Shown: piece by piece, positions 35,853-43,346 of the stretch
How the letters are laid out: every line of letters starts with the position of its first letter
Position numbering within the stretch: the stretch's first letter is position 1
Source of the DNA: an uncultured bacterium
GTDB lineage: Bacteria; Armatimonadota; Hebobacteria; CAIYQO01
Reading direction: 5' to 3'
Length of the DNA: 51,774 bases
Assembly (NCBI GenBank): GCA_903928345.1
Contig: CAIYQO010000044.1
Coordinates: 1-51,774, forward strand
Notes under the pieces: model-generated
Databases searched by the model: none
Seen by the model: only the letters and a program-made list of their open reading frames with translations
Told to the model about the DNA's origin: nothing
Translations under genes and position numbers: made by a program

Positions 35853-35945
35853 ACCTTGATTCGTCGGATGAAAGGATTACCTTGATGAAAACACATGCTG
35901 CAATCAAGGTAATCCTTACCATCCGGCGAATCATAGTTCAGACAA
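35845..35945 (+). repeat. Inverted repeat with TTGTCTGAAC ends
   Basis: Left arm 35845-35886 and right arm 35903-35945 pair over 42-43 positions with few mismatches and one single-base gap. TTGTCTGAAC marks the outer end and AAGGATTACCTTGAT the inner end, with a loop of 16 bases. It contains the stop codon of the GyrI-like gene and may terminate it. Confidence 0.85.
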
Positions 35946-35956
35946 CGACTTTTCCC

Positions 35957-35984
35957 TTGCCCCGGTGTCGAATACCGGTATAAC
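35957..35984 (+). promoter_or_regulatory. Candidate promoter of the glycosidase-like gene
   Basis: TTGCCC (35957-35962) and TATAAC (35979-35984) are 16 bases apart, followed by GGAGG and the start codon at 36003. The predicted leader is about 12 bases. Confidence 0.5.
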
Positions 35985-36002
35985 ACCCCCTGGAGGTAAC
36001 CC

Positions 36003-39000
36003 ATGCGTCTGTCCTCGCGTCTCCTGTTCCTGGCCCTTGCGCTGCTGGCCGTGCCGGTGCTGGCGCAGATGAAGAGCGGCTTTGAGATGACCAACTTCCG
36101 CGAAGTGATGGGTGTCACCAAGGCGCAGGAAGCCACTACCTACAAGGTGGTCTTCATCAGTTGCTCGTCGCCCGCCAGCGTGCTGTGGCCGGGCGAGCAG
36201 GCCGATTTTACCTTTCAGGTGCAAAACACGAGTGACGCCGACATCGCCGTGAAGGGCAAAGTGGACGTGATCGCCTACGGCACCAAGGGGCAACCCGGGG
36301 ACATCTGGGTGCCGGCGGTGGAGAAGTTTGCTGACCTGCCCTCCTTGCCGTTGGACGTGACCATCGCGAAGAAGGGGTATCACACCTACACCGTGACGCC
36401 GAAGCTGCTCGCGCAAAACGGCGCCTACGCGCTGGTGCTCGACCTCGGCCCGCTGGGGCGGCGCTTCGTGACCGCCTGCGTGCGCACCTTCAAGCCGGAC
36501 CCGAAGCCGGTGCAATTCCCGCAGCTCTGCCTGGACAACGGCGAAATCGCGCTGCTCACCCGCCTCGGCGCGTCGCCCAACCGCATGGGCTTCGGCTACA
36601 AGTGCACCACCGACCCGGATTTCCCGCAGTGGTACGCCAAAACGGGCGAGCAACTGATGGCGCTGAAGAAGGCCGGGCTGGCGATCACCGTGGAGTTCGG
36701 CGGCGGCGCCTTCTACCACGCCTGCCAGCCGCTGGGCCGCCCGCGCCCGTGGCTCGACGACACCGACACGATGAAGGACACCAAGTTCGACCTGGCCTGG
36801 CTACCGTCGTACGACGCCGACTTTAAGAAGTTCGTGAAGATGTTCGCCACCGATTACGGCTGGCCGAAGGGGCCGGTGAACGGCTTCAAGCTGTGGAACG
36901 AGCCGTGGAACGGCATCTCCATCAGCGGCTGGGGCGCCGACGACCTGCGCTACCGCGAAATCTTCACCGTGATGTGCACCGCCGTGGACGAGGCGCGCAA
37001 AGAGTCGGGCTGCCAGGCGCTGCTCGGGGGCTGCGACAGCTCCTCCAACACGATGGACAAGCTCTTCTCCGACGGGTCGGACACCTACCTCAAGTGGCTG
37101 GACTTCTGCAGCATCCACTACCAGGGTATGCAGCCGCCGAGTACGGTGAAGATGTGGGTGGACCGCAAAGGCCCCAACGGCCGAGTGAAGATCTGGGACA
37201 CCGAGAGCTGGGTGGCGAATACCGACGACCGCGTGGCCGCCGTGGTGGCCACCAACCTCTCCACCGGCCACGACCGCGCGGTGGGCGTCTACGGCGGCAA
37301 CATCGCCGATCCACGCGACATGTACTGGCAGGCGGTGGATATCTTCGGCGCCGACGGCAAAAAGCAGCGCATTCAGACCGGCCACACCTGGTCGGTGGCA
37401 GCGTCGGTGGGCGCGGTGACACACTTCATCGGCGAGCGCAAGTTCCACGAACTGCTCTTCACCAACGGCCTGCCCTGGGTGATGTGCTTCGACGGCCTGC
37501 CTGGTGCCGACGGCAAGCCGAACCCCGAGGACGGCACCGTGGTGGTGGTCGGCGACATCGGCGAGGAGTTCGGCGCCAATTACATGCTCTTCCGCACCGC
37601 GCGCGGTTTTGCCGAACGCCGGCATAAGGCGGAGTTGCAGAAACAGCTCGCCGCGCTGCCCGCCGACACGAAACCGGAGGACCGTCGCAAGCTCGAAACG
37701 GCGATCTCCACGCCGGAGACCCTCAGCGACGCGACGATGACCCTCACGGTGAAGAATAACGCCTTCTCCCTCTACGACTTCTACGGCAATCCCGTGCCGG
37801 CGAAGCGTGGGAAGATCATCGTACCGCTGGATGGTCGCGGCTTCTTCCTGCGCCCCAGCGGCAAGCCGGGTTCCGCCGCCGCGCTGCACGTCGCGCTGAC
37901 GGCGGGCGTCATCGCGGGCATCGAACCCGTGGCGCCGCAGGTGCTGGACTTCACCGCGCCCATCGCCGCCCACCCCACCCTGCGCCTGCGCCTGACGAAC
38001 GTGCTCAACCGGAAGATCGCCGGCACGCTGACGGCCACCGTGGCGGGATTGACGCTGAACGCCCCCGCGCAGCAGCTCACCTTCGCCCCGCATGAGACGA
38101 AGATCGTGCCGCTGCAGGTCACCGGCGGTGCGGCGCGTGACGACAACGCCTATGCGCTGGCCCTCGCTTTCGACGCCGGCAAGGACGGCGCCATTCACCA
38201 CGAGGAGACGGTGCACGCGAACACCATTCCCAAACGCACCATCACCGTGGACGGCAAGCTCGACGACTGGGCGGGCGTGCCCCCGCAGACGGTGAGCAGC
38301 GACGGCGTGGCCAAGGCGACGCTGATGGAATACGCCTGGCAGCCCTTCAAAACCTTCGACGACTCGGTGAAGAAAGGCTTTGCCACCGGCTACATGGCCT
38401 ACGACGACCAGTACTTCTACTTCGCCGCCAAGGTGGCCGACGCCACGCCGGACGCGGGGATGCCGCGCTATGCCACGCGCAACGACGACGAATACTTCTA
38501 CCCGGAGAAGACCTTCGCAAAGGTCAAAGGGAAGACGGAAGAGTACGACTGGCCGGAAGGCGTGCGCCATTACAGCTACCGCAAAGACCCCGAGCTGCCC
38601 GCGGGCAACTTCCCCAACCATGACAACGTGCAGCTCGCCTTCAACGTGCTCCCCGCGGCGGACAAGGCGTGGTATCCCAACCCGCCCGGCACCATGCCCG
38701 GCTACATCGGCTACCGCGACACCGACTACGAATACGCCCTCAACCCGGTGGCACCGCAGTATGGCGGTGGGGTGGAAATCTGGCGGCTGCAATACCCCGG
38801 GATGCCGCACAAGCACTTCTACCCGCGCGACCCGGCCTCGCCGCTGGACGGCGCGGTGAAGGACGGTAAGCTGGCTATCACACGCGACGCCACCACGCGC
38901 TACATCGAGTGCGCGCTGCCGTGGACGGAGATCCCCGCGGTCAAGGCCTGTCTGGACGCGGGCAAGCCCATCAAGTTCTCCTTCCGCGTCAACGACAACG

Positions 39001-39119
39001 CCGGCGTCGGCTGCATGGAACTCGCCAAAGGCCGCAGCGTCGCCAAACTCAACGGCTCCTTTACCGTCGATTGGGCGGAACACTGGGCCAACGAGCTGGA
39101 ATTCGGGTTCGAGAAATAG
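36003..39119 (+). CDS. Secreted clan-A-like glycoside hydrolase with CBM9-like domain
   Basis: A 1038-residue protein with a signal peptide (1-21, LPVLAQ). After a beta-sandwich-like N-terminal part (about 45-160) comes a TIM-barrel-like region (about 180-620). FKLWNEPWNG places a candidate acid/base at Glu300, and KIWDTESWV a candidate nucleophile at Glu401, the spacing expected of clan GH-A enzymes. Residues about 620-740 look Ig-like. The C-terminal 290 residues (TITVDGKLDDWAGVPP...GYMAYDDQYFYFAAKVADA...AHWANELEFGFE) resemble CBM9/DOMON domains. The sugar specificity is unknown and I cannot place it in a numbered GH family. Confidence 0.8.
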   Translation: MRLSSRLLFLALALLAVPVLAQMKSGFEMTNFREVMGVTKAQEATTYKVVFISCSSPASVLWPGEQADFTFQVQNTSDADIAVKGKVDVIAYGTKGQPGDIWVPAVEKFADLPSLPLDVTIAKKGYHTYTVTPKLLAQNGAYALVLDLGPLGRRFVTACVRTFKPDPKPVQFPQLCLDNGEIALLTRLGASPNRMGFGYKCTTDPDFPQWYAKTGEQLMALKKAGLAITVEFGGGAFYHACQPLGRPRPWLDDTDTMKDTKFDLAWLPSYDADFKKFVKMFATDYGWPKGPVNGFKLWNEPWNGISISGWGADDLRYREIFTVMCTAVDEARKESGCQALLGGCDSSSNTMDKLFSDGSDTYLKWLDFCSIHYQGMQPPSTVKMWVDRKGPNGRVKIWDTESWVANTDDRVAAVVATNLSTGHDRAVGVYGGNIADPRDMYWQAVDIFGADGKKQRIQTGHTWSVAASVGAVTHFIGERKFHELLFTNGLPWVMCFDGLPGADGKPNPEDGTVVVVGDIGEEFGANYMLFRTARGFAERRHKAELQKQLAALPADTKPEDRRKLETAISTPETLSDATMTLTVKNNAFSLYDFYGNPVPAKRGKIIVPLDGRGFFLRPSGKPGSAAALHVALTAGVIAGIEPVAPQVLDFTAPIAAHPTLRLRLTNVLNRKIAGTLTATVAGLTLNAPAQQLTFAPHETKIVPLQVTGGAARDDNAYALALAFDAGKDGAIHHEETVHANTIPKRTITVDGKLDDWAGVPPQTVSSDGVAKATLMEYAWQPFKTFDDSVKKGFATGYMAYDDQYFYFAAKVADATPDAGMPRYATRNDDEYFYPEKTFAKVKGKTEEYDWPEGVRHYSYRKDPELPAGNFPNHDNVQLAFNVLPAADKAWYPNPPGTMPGYIGYRDTDYEYALNPVAPQYGGGVEIWRLQYPGMPHKHFYPRDPASPLDGAVKDGKLAITRDATTRYIECALPWTEIPAVKACLDAGKPIKFSFRVNDNAGVGCMELAKGRSVAKLNGSFTVDWAEHWANELEFGFEK

Positions 39120-39134
39120 GACGCGCCAACAACC

Positions 39135-39288
39135 TTGGGAGGGCGAGCGTACCCGCGAGCCACGGGCGTGTTCTCCATGGTTATATACGGAAGACGGCCT
39201 GTGCGTGAGAACAGATTACACGTACAGGCCGTTTCTTCATTTTACCGAATGCCTCGCTCGCGGCTCGCGGGTACGCTCGCCCTCCCAA
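39135..39288. repeat. Perfect 27-bp inverted repeat flanking a terminator
   Basis: 39135-39161 and 39262-39288 are exact reverse complements (core GAGGGCGAGCGTACCCGCG), 100 bases apart. The intrinsic terminator of the upstream gene lies between the arms. With the uppP promoter this accounts for the 328-base gene-free stretch 39120-39447. Confidence 0.92.
39194..39245 (+). terminator. Intrinsic terminator after the glycosidase-like gene
   Basis: A 14-bp stem (ACGGCCTGTGCGTG with CACGTACAGGCCGT, one mismatch) with a 10-base loop is followed by TTTCTTCATTTT. It lies 75 bases after the stop codon. Confidence 0.75.
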
Positions 39289-39380
39289 TAATATCGACAT
39301 CGAGTTTACATTGATCAACCACCGCTTTTCACATTTCCCTCAACGCCACGTGACCGTCGGTTTTCGCGCGGGGGGGAAAT

Positions 39381-39389
39381 TGGTATACT
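39381..39389 (+). promoter_or_regulatory. Extended -10 promoter of uppP
   Basis: TGGTATACT fits an extended -10 (TGN-TATACT), with no good -35. GGGGAGGAGA and the start at 39448 follow. Confidence 0.5.
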
Positions 39390-39447
39390 GTCGTGTTTGT
39401 GACCGCTGCGACGTCAGACGCGTCGCGCGGGGAGGAGAGTTTTTCGC

Positions 39448-40659
39448 ATGACCGTGCTCAAAGCATTGATATTAGGCCTGGTGCAGGGGTTGACGGAGTT
39501 TCTGCCCGTCAGCTCGAAGTCGCACTTGGTCTTCGCCGATTATTTCCTGCACCTGCACCTGAGTGAGCAGGCCTCCGTGTCCTTCGACGTGCTGCTGCAC
39601 CTGGGCACCGCGCTGGCGGTGATCATCTTCATGCGCCGCGAAGTCGGGCAACTGCTGGGCGGGCTCGGGGGGCTCATCGTCCGCCCGGCGCAGACGTGGG
39701 CGGAGAACGCCTACAGCCGGCTGGCGGTCTGGCTGCTGCTGGGCACCGTCCCCGCCGCGCTGATCGGGTTGAAGTTCGAGCACAAGCTGGAAAACATGTT
39801 CCAGAGCGTGCCCCTCACCGCCGCGCTGCTCCTCATCACCGCCGTGATGCTCTTCCTCATCTCGCGCTACAAGCCGGGCACGCGCACGCTGGAATCCGCC
39901 ACCTGGAAGGACGCGCTGACCATCGGCCTCTTCCAGATGTGCGCGGTGATGCCGGGCATCTCGCGCTCCGGCACCACCATCACCGGCGGCCTGCTGCGCG
40001 GCCTCGACCGCGACGCCGCGCCGCGCTTCAGCTTCCTGCTCTCCATCCCCATCATCCTGGGCGGCGGCGCGGTCGGGCTGCGCCACCTCGTGCACGGATC
40101 AGAGATCCCGCACAAGGCGATGGCGGTCGGGTTCCTCGCCGCGGCGATCAGCGGCTACTTCGCGGTGGCGCTGCTGCTCAACGTAGTGAAAAAAGGCCGG
40201 CTGGACTATTTCGCCTACTACTGCGTGGCGGCGTGCGTGCTGATGCTCGCCTACTGGCAACTGCTGGTGCCGCGGGCGGACGTGAAGCACATCGGCGGGG
40301 TAATGGGCCAGCAGACGTTGGGGGTGTCGGCGACCGGCGACTTCGGCCCGCTCACCAGTGACCGCGCGTGGACGCTAAGCGTCCCCGTGAAGACCGGCAT
40401 GGCGACTTTTAAGGACATGCAGGTGATGTTCGGCACCCACACGGTGCACGTGCGGCGGCAACAATATATTGGTGCGGCAGGAAAAGGCCGCGTCGAACTG
40501 GAACTAGATCCGTTGGTAAAGGTGTTGGGCACGCAGACGCCGCCGGACGGCAACACCGTCCAGGTGTGGCTGGTGCTGCGCAACCAGTGGGGCGTCCGCA
40601 ACGATGTCCCGCTGACCATCCAGGTGGTCCCGCCAACGCCGGCAGACCATACGTCGTAA
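39448..40659 (+). CDS. uppP: Undecaprenyl-diphosphatase UppP/BacA with C-terminal extension
   Basis: A 403-residue protein. Residues 1-275 are a complete UppP: LVQGLTEFLPVSSKSHL (catalytic motif with the E-x3-E-like acidic region) and MPGISRSGTTITGGLLRG (second motif), with about eight helices. It dephosphorylates undecaprenyl diphosphate to recycle the cell-wall lipid carrier. Usual length is 260-280. Here about 125 extra residues follow the last helix (LMLAYWQLLVPRAD), a beta-rich, non-membrane region ending in VWLVLRNQWGVRNDVPLTIQV that I do not recognise. It should lie on the outer or inner face next to the active site. Confidence 0.92.
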   Translation: MTVLKALILGLVQGLTEFLPVSSKSHLVFADYFLHLHLSEQASVSFDVLLHLGTALAVIIFMRREVGQLLGGLGGLIVRPAQTWAENAYSRLAVWLLLGTVPAALIGLKFEHKLENMFQSVPLTAALLLITAVMLFLISRYKPGTRTLESATWKDALTIGLFQMCAVMPGISRSGTTITGGLLRGLDRDAAPRFSFLLSIPIILGGGAVGLRHLVHGSEIPHKAMAVGFLAAAISGYFAVALLLNVVKKGRLDYFAYYCVAACVLMLAYWQLLVPRADVKHIGGVMGQQTLGVSATGDFGPLTSDRAWTLSVPVKTGMATFKDMQVMFGTHTVHVRRQQYIGAAGKGRVELELDPLVKVLGTQTPPDGNTVQVWLVLRNQWGVRNDVPLTIQVVPPTPADHTS

Positions 40660-40661
40660 GC

Positions 40662-40800
40662 AATTTTGGATTATGGATTTTGGATTGATCCGTCCGGGAC
40701 GCAAGTGCATGCTCGACGAGGGTAGGCGGCGACCCAACGGGGTAGGATTTTGGATTTTGGAGACGGCGACCGCCTAATCCAAAATCTACAATCCAAAATT
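40662..40800. repeat. Heptamer (GGATTTT) hairpin after uppP
   Basis: Arms 40662-40686 and 40776-40800 match at 22 of 25 positions and are made of 7-base GGATTTT/GGATTAT units, with about 90 bases between. A palindrome CCCGGCACGGTGCCGGG (40824-40840) follows. With the leader structure at 40906-40997 this accounts for the 354-base gap 40660-41013. Confidence 0.8.
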
Positions 40801-40905
40801 CGTCACTCGGGGGCACGGGTAGGCCCGGCACGGTGCCGGGACGCGTTCACCGCGCGCCTTTTGTACATCGATGGACGACCATTTACAACGCCATATCGTC
40901 GTGAG

Positions 40906-40997
40906 AGGAGGTGGGGCCGCCTGATACGGGCGTGAACCGCCGTGTGTGCCATGGGCCGCACCTCCTGAACGCGTCACTTGCCGCCTACGCGGCGAGT
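40906..40997 (+). promoter_or_regulatory. Structured leader of the MgtE-like gene
   Basis: AGGAGGTG (40906-40913) pairs perfectly with CACCTCCT (40959-40966), closing a domain of about 45 bases with smaller internal pairings. A second hairpin, ACTTGCCGC-CTAC-GCGGCGAGT (40976-40997), ends four bases before the ribosome site. Position before a Mg2+ transporter-like gene, and AGGTGGGGCCGCCTGATACGG resembling the M-box start AGGTGAGGCTCCTATACGG, suggest an ion-sensing leader. The rest of the M-box consensus was not recognisable. Confidence 0.4.
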
Positions 40998-41013
40998 CAC
41001 GGGAGGGACGCCG

Positions 41014-42783
41014 GTGCTATTCCTGACGCACATGCTGAACCGGCCGGTGGTGGATGCCGCCGGTGTACGCCTGGGTTGGGTGGACGATCTCGTCCTCACC
41101 AACCTGGATCTCTTTCCACAGGTCAAGGCCATCGTGCTCGCGCGACGCGGGCGCGGCGCCCTTTTCATCCCCTGGTCCGCCGTGCAGGCCCTGCCGGATT
41201 CTACCGTGCAGCTCGCCATGCCGCGCGAAGCCGTCCCCTCCGAACCGCTGGACGAAACCGCCGTCTTTTTGCGCCGCGACATCCTGGACAAGCAGGTCGT
41301 CGATATCAATGGGCGCAAGGTGGTGCGCGTCAACGATTTACAACTCGCCCCGCTGGATAGCGAACTGCGCCTCATCGGCGCGGACATCGGCCTCGCCGGC
41401 CTGCTGCGCCGCCTCAGCCTGGAGCGCCCCGCCCGCGCCTTGATGGGCGCCGCGCTGCCGGAACGCGTGATCCCCTGGAACTACGTGGAGGGACTGGAAA
41501 CGGAATGGTCGGCGTCGGTGCGCCTGAGCATCCCCCATCGCCGCCTGCGCGAGCTGCCCCCCACCGACATCGCCGACATCCTGGTGCAGCTCCACCCGCA
41601 GGACCGGATGGAGATCGTGCAGCATTTCGACGACCAGACACTGGCGGAAACCCTGCCCCACTTGGAAGAAGAGATGCAGGCGGAAGTTATCCTGGGCCTC
41701 AGCGACGAACGCGCCTCCGACATCATGGAGATCCTGCCCCCGGACGAAGCGGCGGACGTGTTGGGCGACATTGCCGAAGACCGGGCGGAACGCATTCTAC
41801 ACCTGATGGAGCCCGACGAGGCGGAGGACGTACGCGAACTGTTGCAGTACGACGACGACACCGCCGGCGGACGCATGACCACCGAATTCGTGGCCCTCAC
41901 CGACGAGATGACCGCCGCCGACGCGCTGGACGAGTTGCGCCGTCAGGCCCCCGACGCAGAGACGGTCTACTACGTCTACGTGGTGGATACGGAGGAGCGG
42001 CTGGAGGGCGTGCTCTCGCTGCGCGACCTGATTACCGCCGACCCCGACACCCCGCTGCCCGCGCTGACGCACACCGACGTGATCCGCGCCCACGTGGACG
42101 ACGACCAGGAGTCGGTGGCGCGCGTGCTCAACCACTACCACCTCCTCGCCGTGCCGGTGGTCGACGACGACGGCGTGCTCTGCGGCATCGTGACCGTGGA
42201 CGACGTGCTCGACGTGCTGCACGAGGAGGCGGAAGAAGACATTTCGCGCGTGGTGGGCGCGCTGGAGGAAAGCGACGTGCTGGCGACCCCGTGGCAGCAG
42301 ACGGCGCTGCGCCTGCCGTGGGTGATGGTCGGCGTGCTGGCCAGCATGATGGCCGCCCTGTTCCTGCGCCTCAACGCCTCCGCGCAATTCGCCCCGCTGC
42401 TCGCGCTGCTCCCGCTGCTGCTGCTGCTGGCCGTGCACCTGGGCGGGCAGGGCGCCGCCGCCACCCAGCTCGCCCTGGGCGAGGGGGCCGACGCGGGGGA
42501 GATCGTCCAACGCCAGTTGCGCGCCCCCTGGCCCATCGGTGCGGCACTGGCCGTGCTCGCCGGCCTGCTGGCGATGCTCTTCATCCACGCCTGCGACGGC
42601 CACGCCAACCCGCTGGCGGTGGGCGGCATCACGCTGGCAGTGCTGCTGGTCGACCTGCTCGTCGGCAGCCTGCTTCCGCTGGCCCTGCACCACCTACGCG
42701 TCGACCCCACCCTGGTCAGCCGCCCCGCCCTCGCCGTGCTCACCCTGCTGCTGGCGGTACCGTTGTTGACGCAGGTGCTGTAA
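41014..42783 (+). CDS. MgtE-like Mg2+ transporter with PRC-barrel N-terminus
   Basis: A 589-residue protein starting at GTG 41014 (GGGAGGG six bases upstream; an in-frame TTG at 40978 and ATG at 41032 are alternatives). Order: two PRC-barrel-like segments (about 1-160), MgtE_N superhelix (about 175-280: IADILVQLHPQDRMEIVQHF, ASDIMEILPPDEAADVLGDI), two CBS domains (about 290-415) and about five membrane helices (about 430-589). Gly-rich HLGGQGAAATQLALGEG and VDPTLVSRP match the MgtE pore region. The Asp expected in the last helix is Leu here (ALAVLTLLLAVPLL). That residue coordinates Mg2+ in the MgtE pore, so transport specificity or activity is in doubt. Confidence 0.85.
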   Translation: MLFLTHMLNRPVVDAAGVRLGWVDDLVLTNLDLFPQVKAIVLARRGRGALFIPWSAVQALPDSTVQLAMPREAVPSEPLDETAVFLRRDILDKQVVDINGRKVVRVNDLQLAPLDSELRLIGADIGLAGLLRRLSLERPARALMGAALPERVIPWNYVEGLETEWSASVRLSIPHRRLRELPPTDIADILVQLHPQDRMEIVQHFDDQTLAETLPHLEEEMQAEVILGLSDERASDIMEILPPDEAADVLGDIAEDRAERILHLMEPDEAEDVRELLQYDDDTAGGRMTTEFVALTDEMTAADALDELRRQAPDAETVYYVYVVDTEERLEGVLSLRDLITADPDTPLPALTHTDVIRAHVDDDQESVARVLNHYHLLAVPVVDDDGVLCGIVTVDDVLDVLHEEAEEDISRVVGALEESDVLATPWQQTALRLPWVMVGVLASMMAALFLRLNASAQFAPLLALLPLLLLLAVHLGGQGAAATQLALGEGADAGEIVQRQLRAPWPIGAALAVLAGLLAMLFIHACDGHANPLAVGGITLAVLLVDLLVGSLLPLALHHLRVDPTLVSRPALAVLTLLLAVPLLTQVL

Positions 42784-42830
42784 AAGCGCCTCCCGGACTG
42801 TTTTCTATTCCGCGCTCCCGCGCGACCCTC

Positions 42831-42939
42831 ACCCCCCAACCCCCTCTCCCGTTGCGAAAGGAGAGGGGGTGACAGTGTAATGAACAGCTTTCCAACCTAC
42901 AGCTCCCCTCCCCCGTCACAGGACGTTACGGGGGAGGGG
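42831..42939. repeat. Two GC-rich hairpins after the MgtE-like gene
   Basis: ACCCCCTCTCC with its complement (42839-42870, 11-bp stem) follows a CGCGACCCTCACCCCCC phrase like the one at 23216. CCCCTCCCCCGT with its complement (42905-42939, 12-bp stem) lies next to it. The MITE-like element is inserted at the far end of the second hairpin. Confidence 0.75.
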
Positions 42940-42946
42940 CCGGGGG

Positions 42947-43243
42947 CATATGCGTCAACTTAATATAGCCGCTGGTCTGTTCTCCGACCCGACGATAAAT
43001 CGTCAGGCTACCGGCTGCGCCCCTTAAAAGGGGCTTGTCAAACATGCGCACACCGGGTTTTGTGATCATGAGCCTGATAAATTATCGAGAGGAACAGTCT
43101 TTTCGAACTCTGGAAATCCATTAAACGTAAACACTACCTTGCGGAGACGACCAAAGCCCCATTCATGGGGCGCAGCCGGTAGCCCGACGATTTATCGTCG
43201 GGTCGGAGAAACGACAAGCGTTCACGGTAAGTTGACGCGTATG
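42947..43243. mobile_element. MITE-like element, 297 bp, with terminal inverted repeats and 11-bp target duplication
   Basis: The element begins CATATGCGTCAACTTA and ends with its complement (43228-43243, 15 of 16). A second inner pair of 44-bp arms, 42980-43023 and 43167-43210, matches at 43 of 44 positions. GGGGCCGGGGG occurs immediately outside both ends (42936-42946 and 43244-43254), as expected of a target-site duplication. The interior (43024-43166) is clearly more AT-rich than the genome and has no reading frame. It is non-autonomous; a 10-13 bp duplication would fit IS4-type transposases, which is inference. It accounts for most of the 563-base gap 42784-43346. Confidence 0.75.
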
Positions 43244-43346
43244 GGGGCCGGGGGAGGGGGGCGCGTCTAGGTAACCTTTCCGACCCGCAGGTAATCTCCC
43301 TCCCCGCAGCGAATCCCTTACTTACCAACGACAAAGGGGAAGCTGA

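Noticed and set aside
36801-39083. Minus-strand frame of 760 codons across the glycosidase-like gene
   Set aside because: An antisense shadow with a low-complexity product and no start signal.
43024-43166. Possible gene or structured RNA gene inside the MITE-like element
   Set aside because: No frame longer than a few codons and no tRNA-like or other known RNA pattern were seen.
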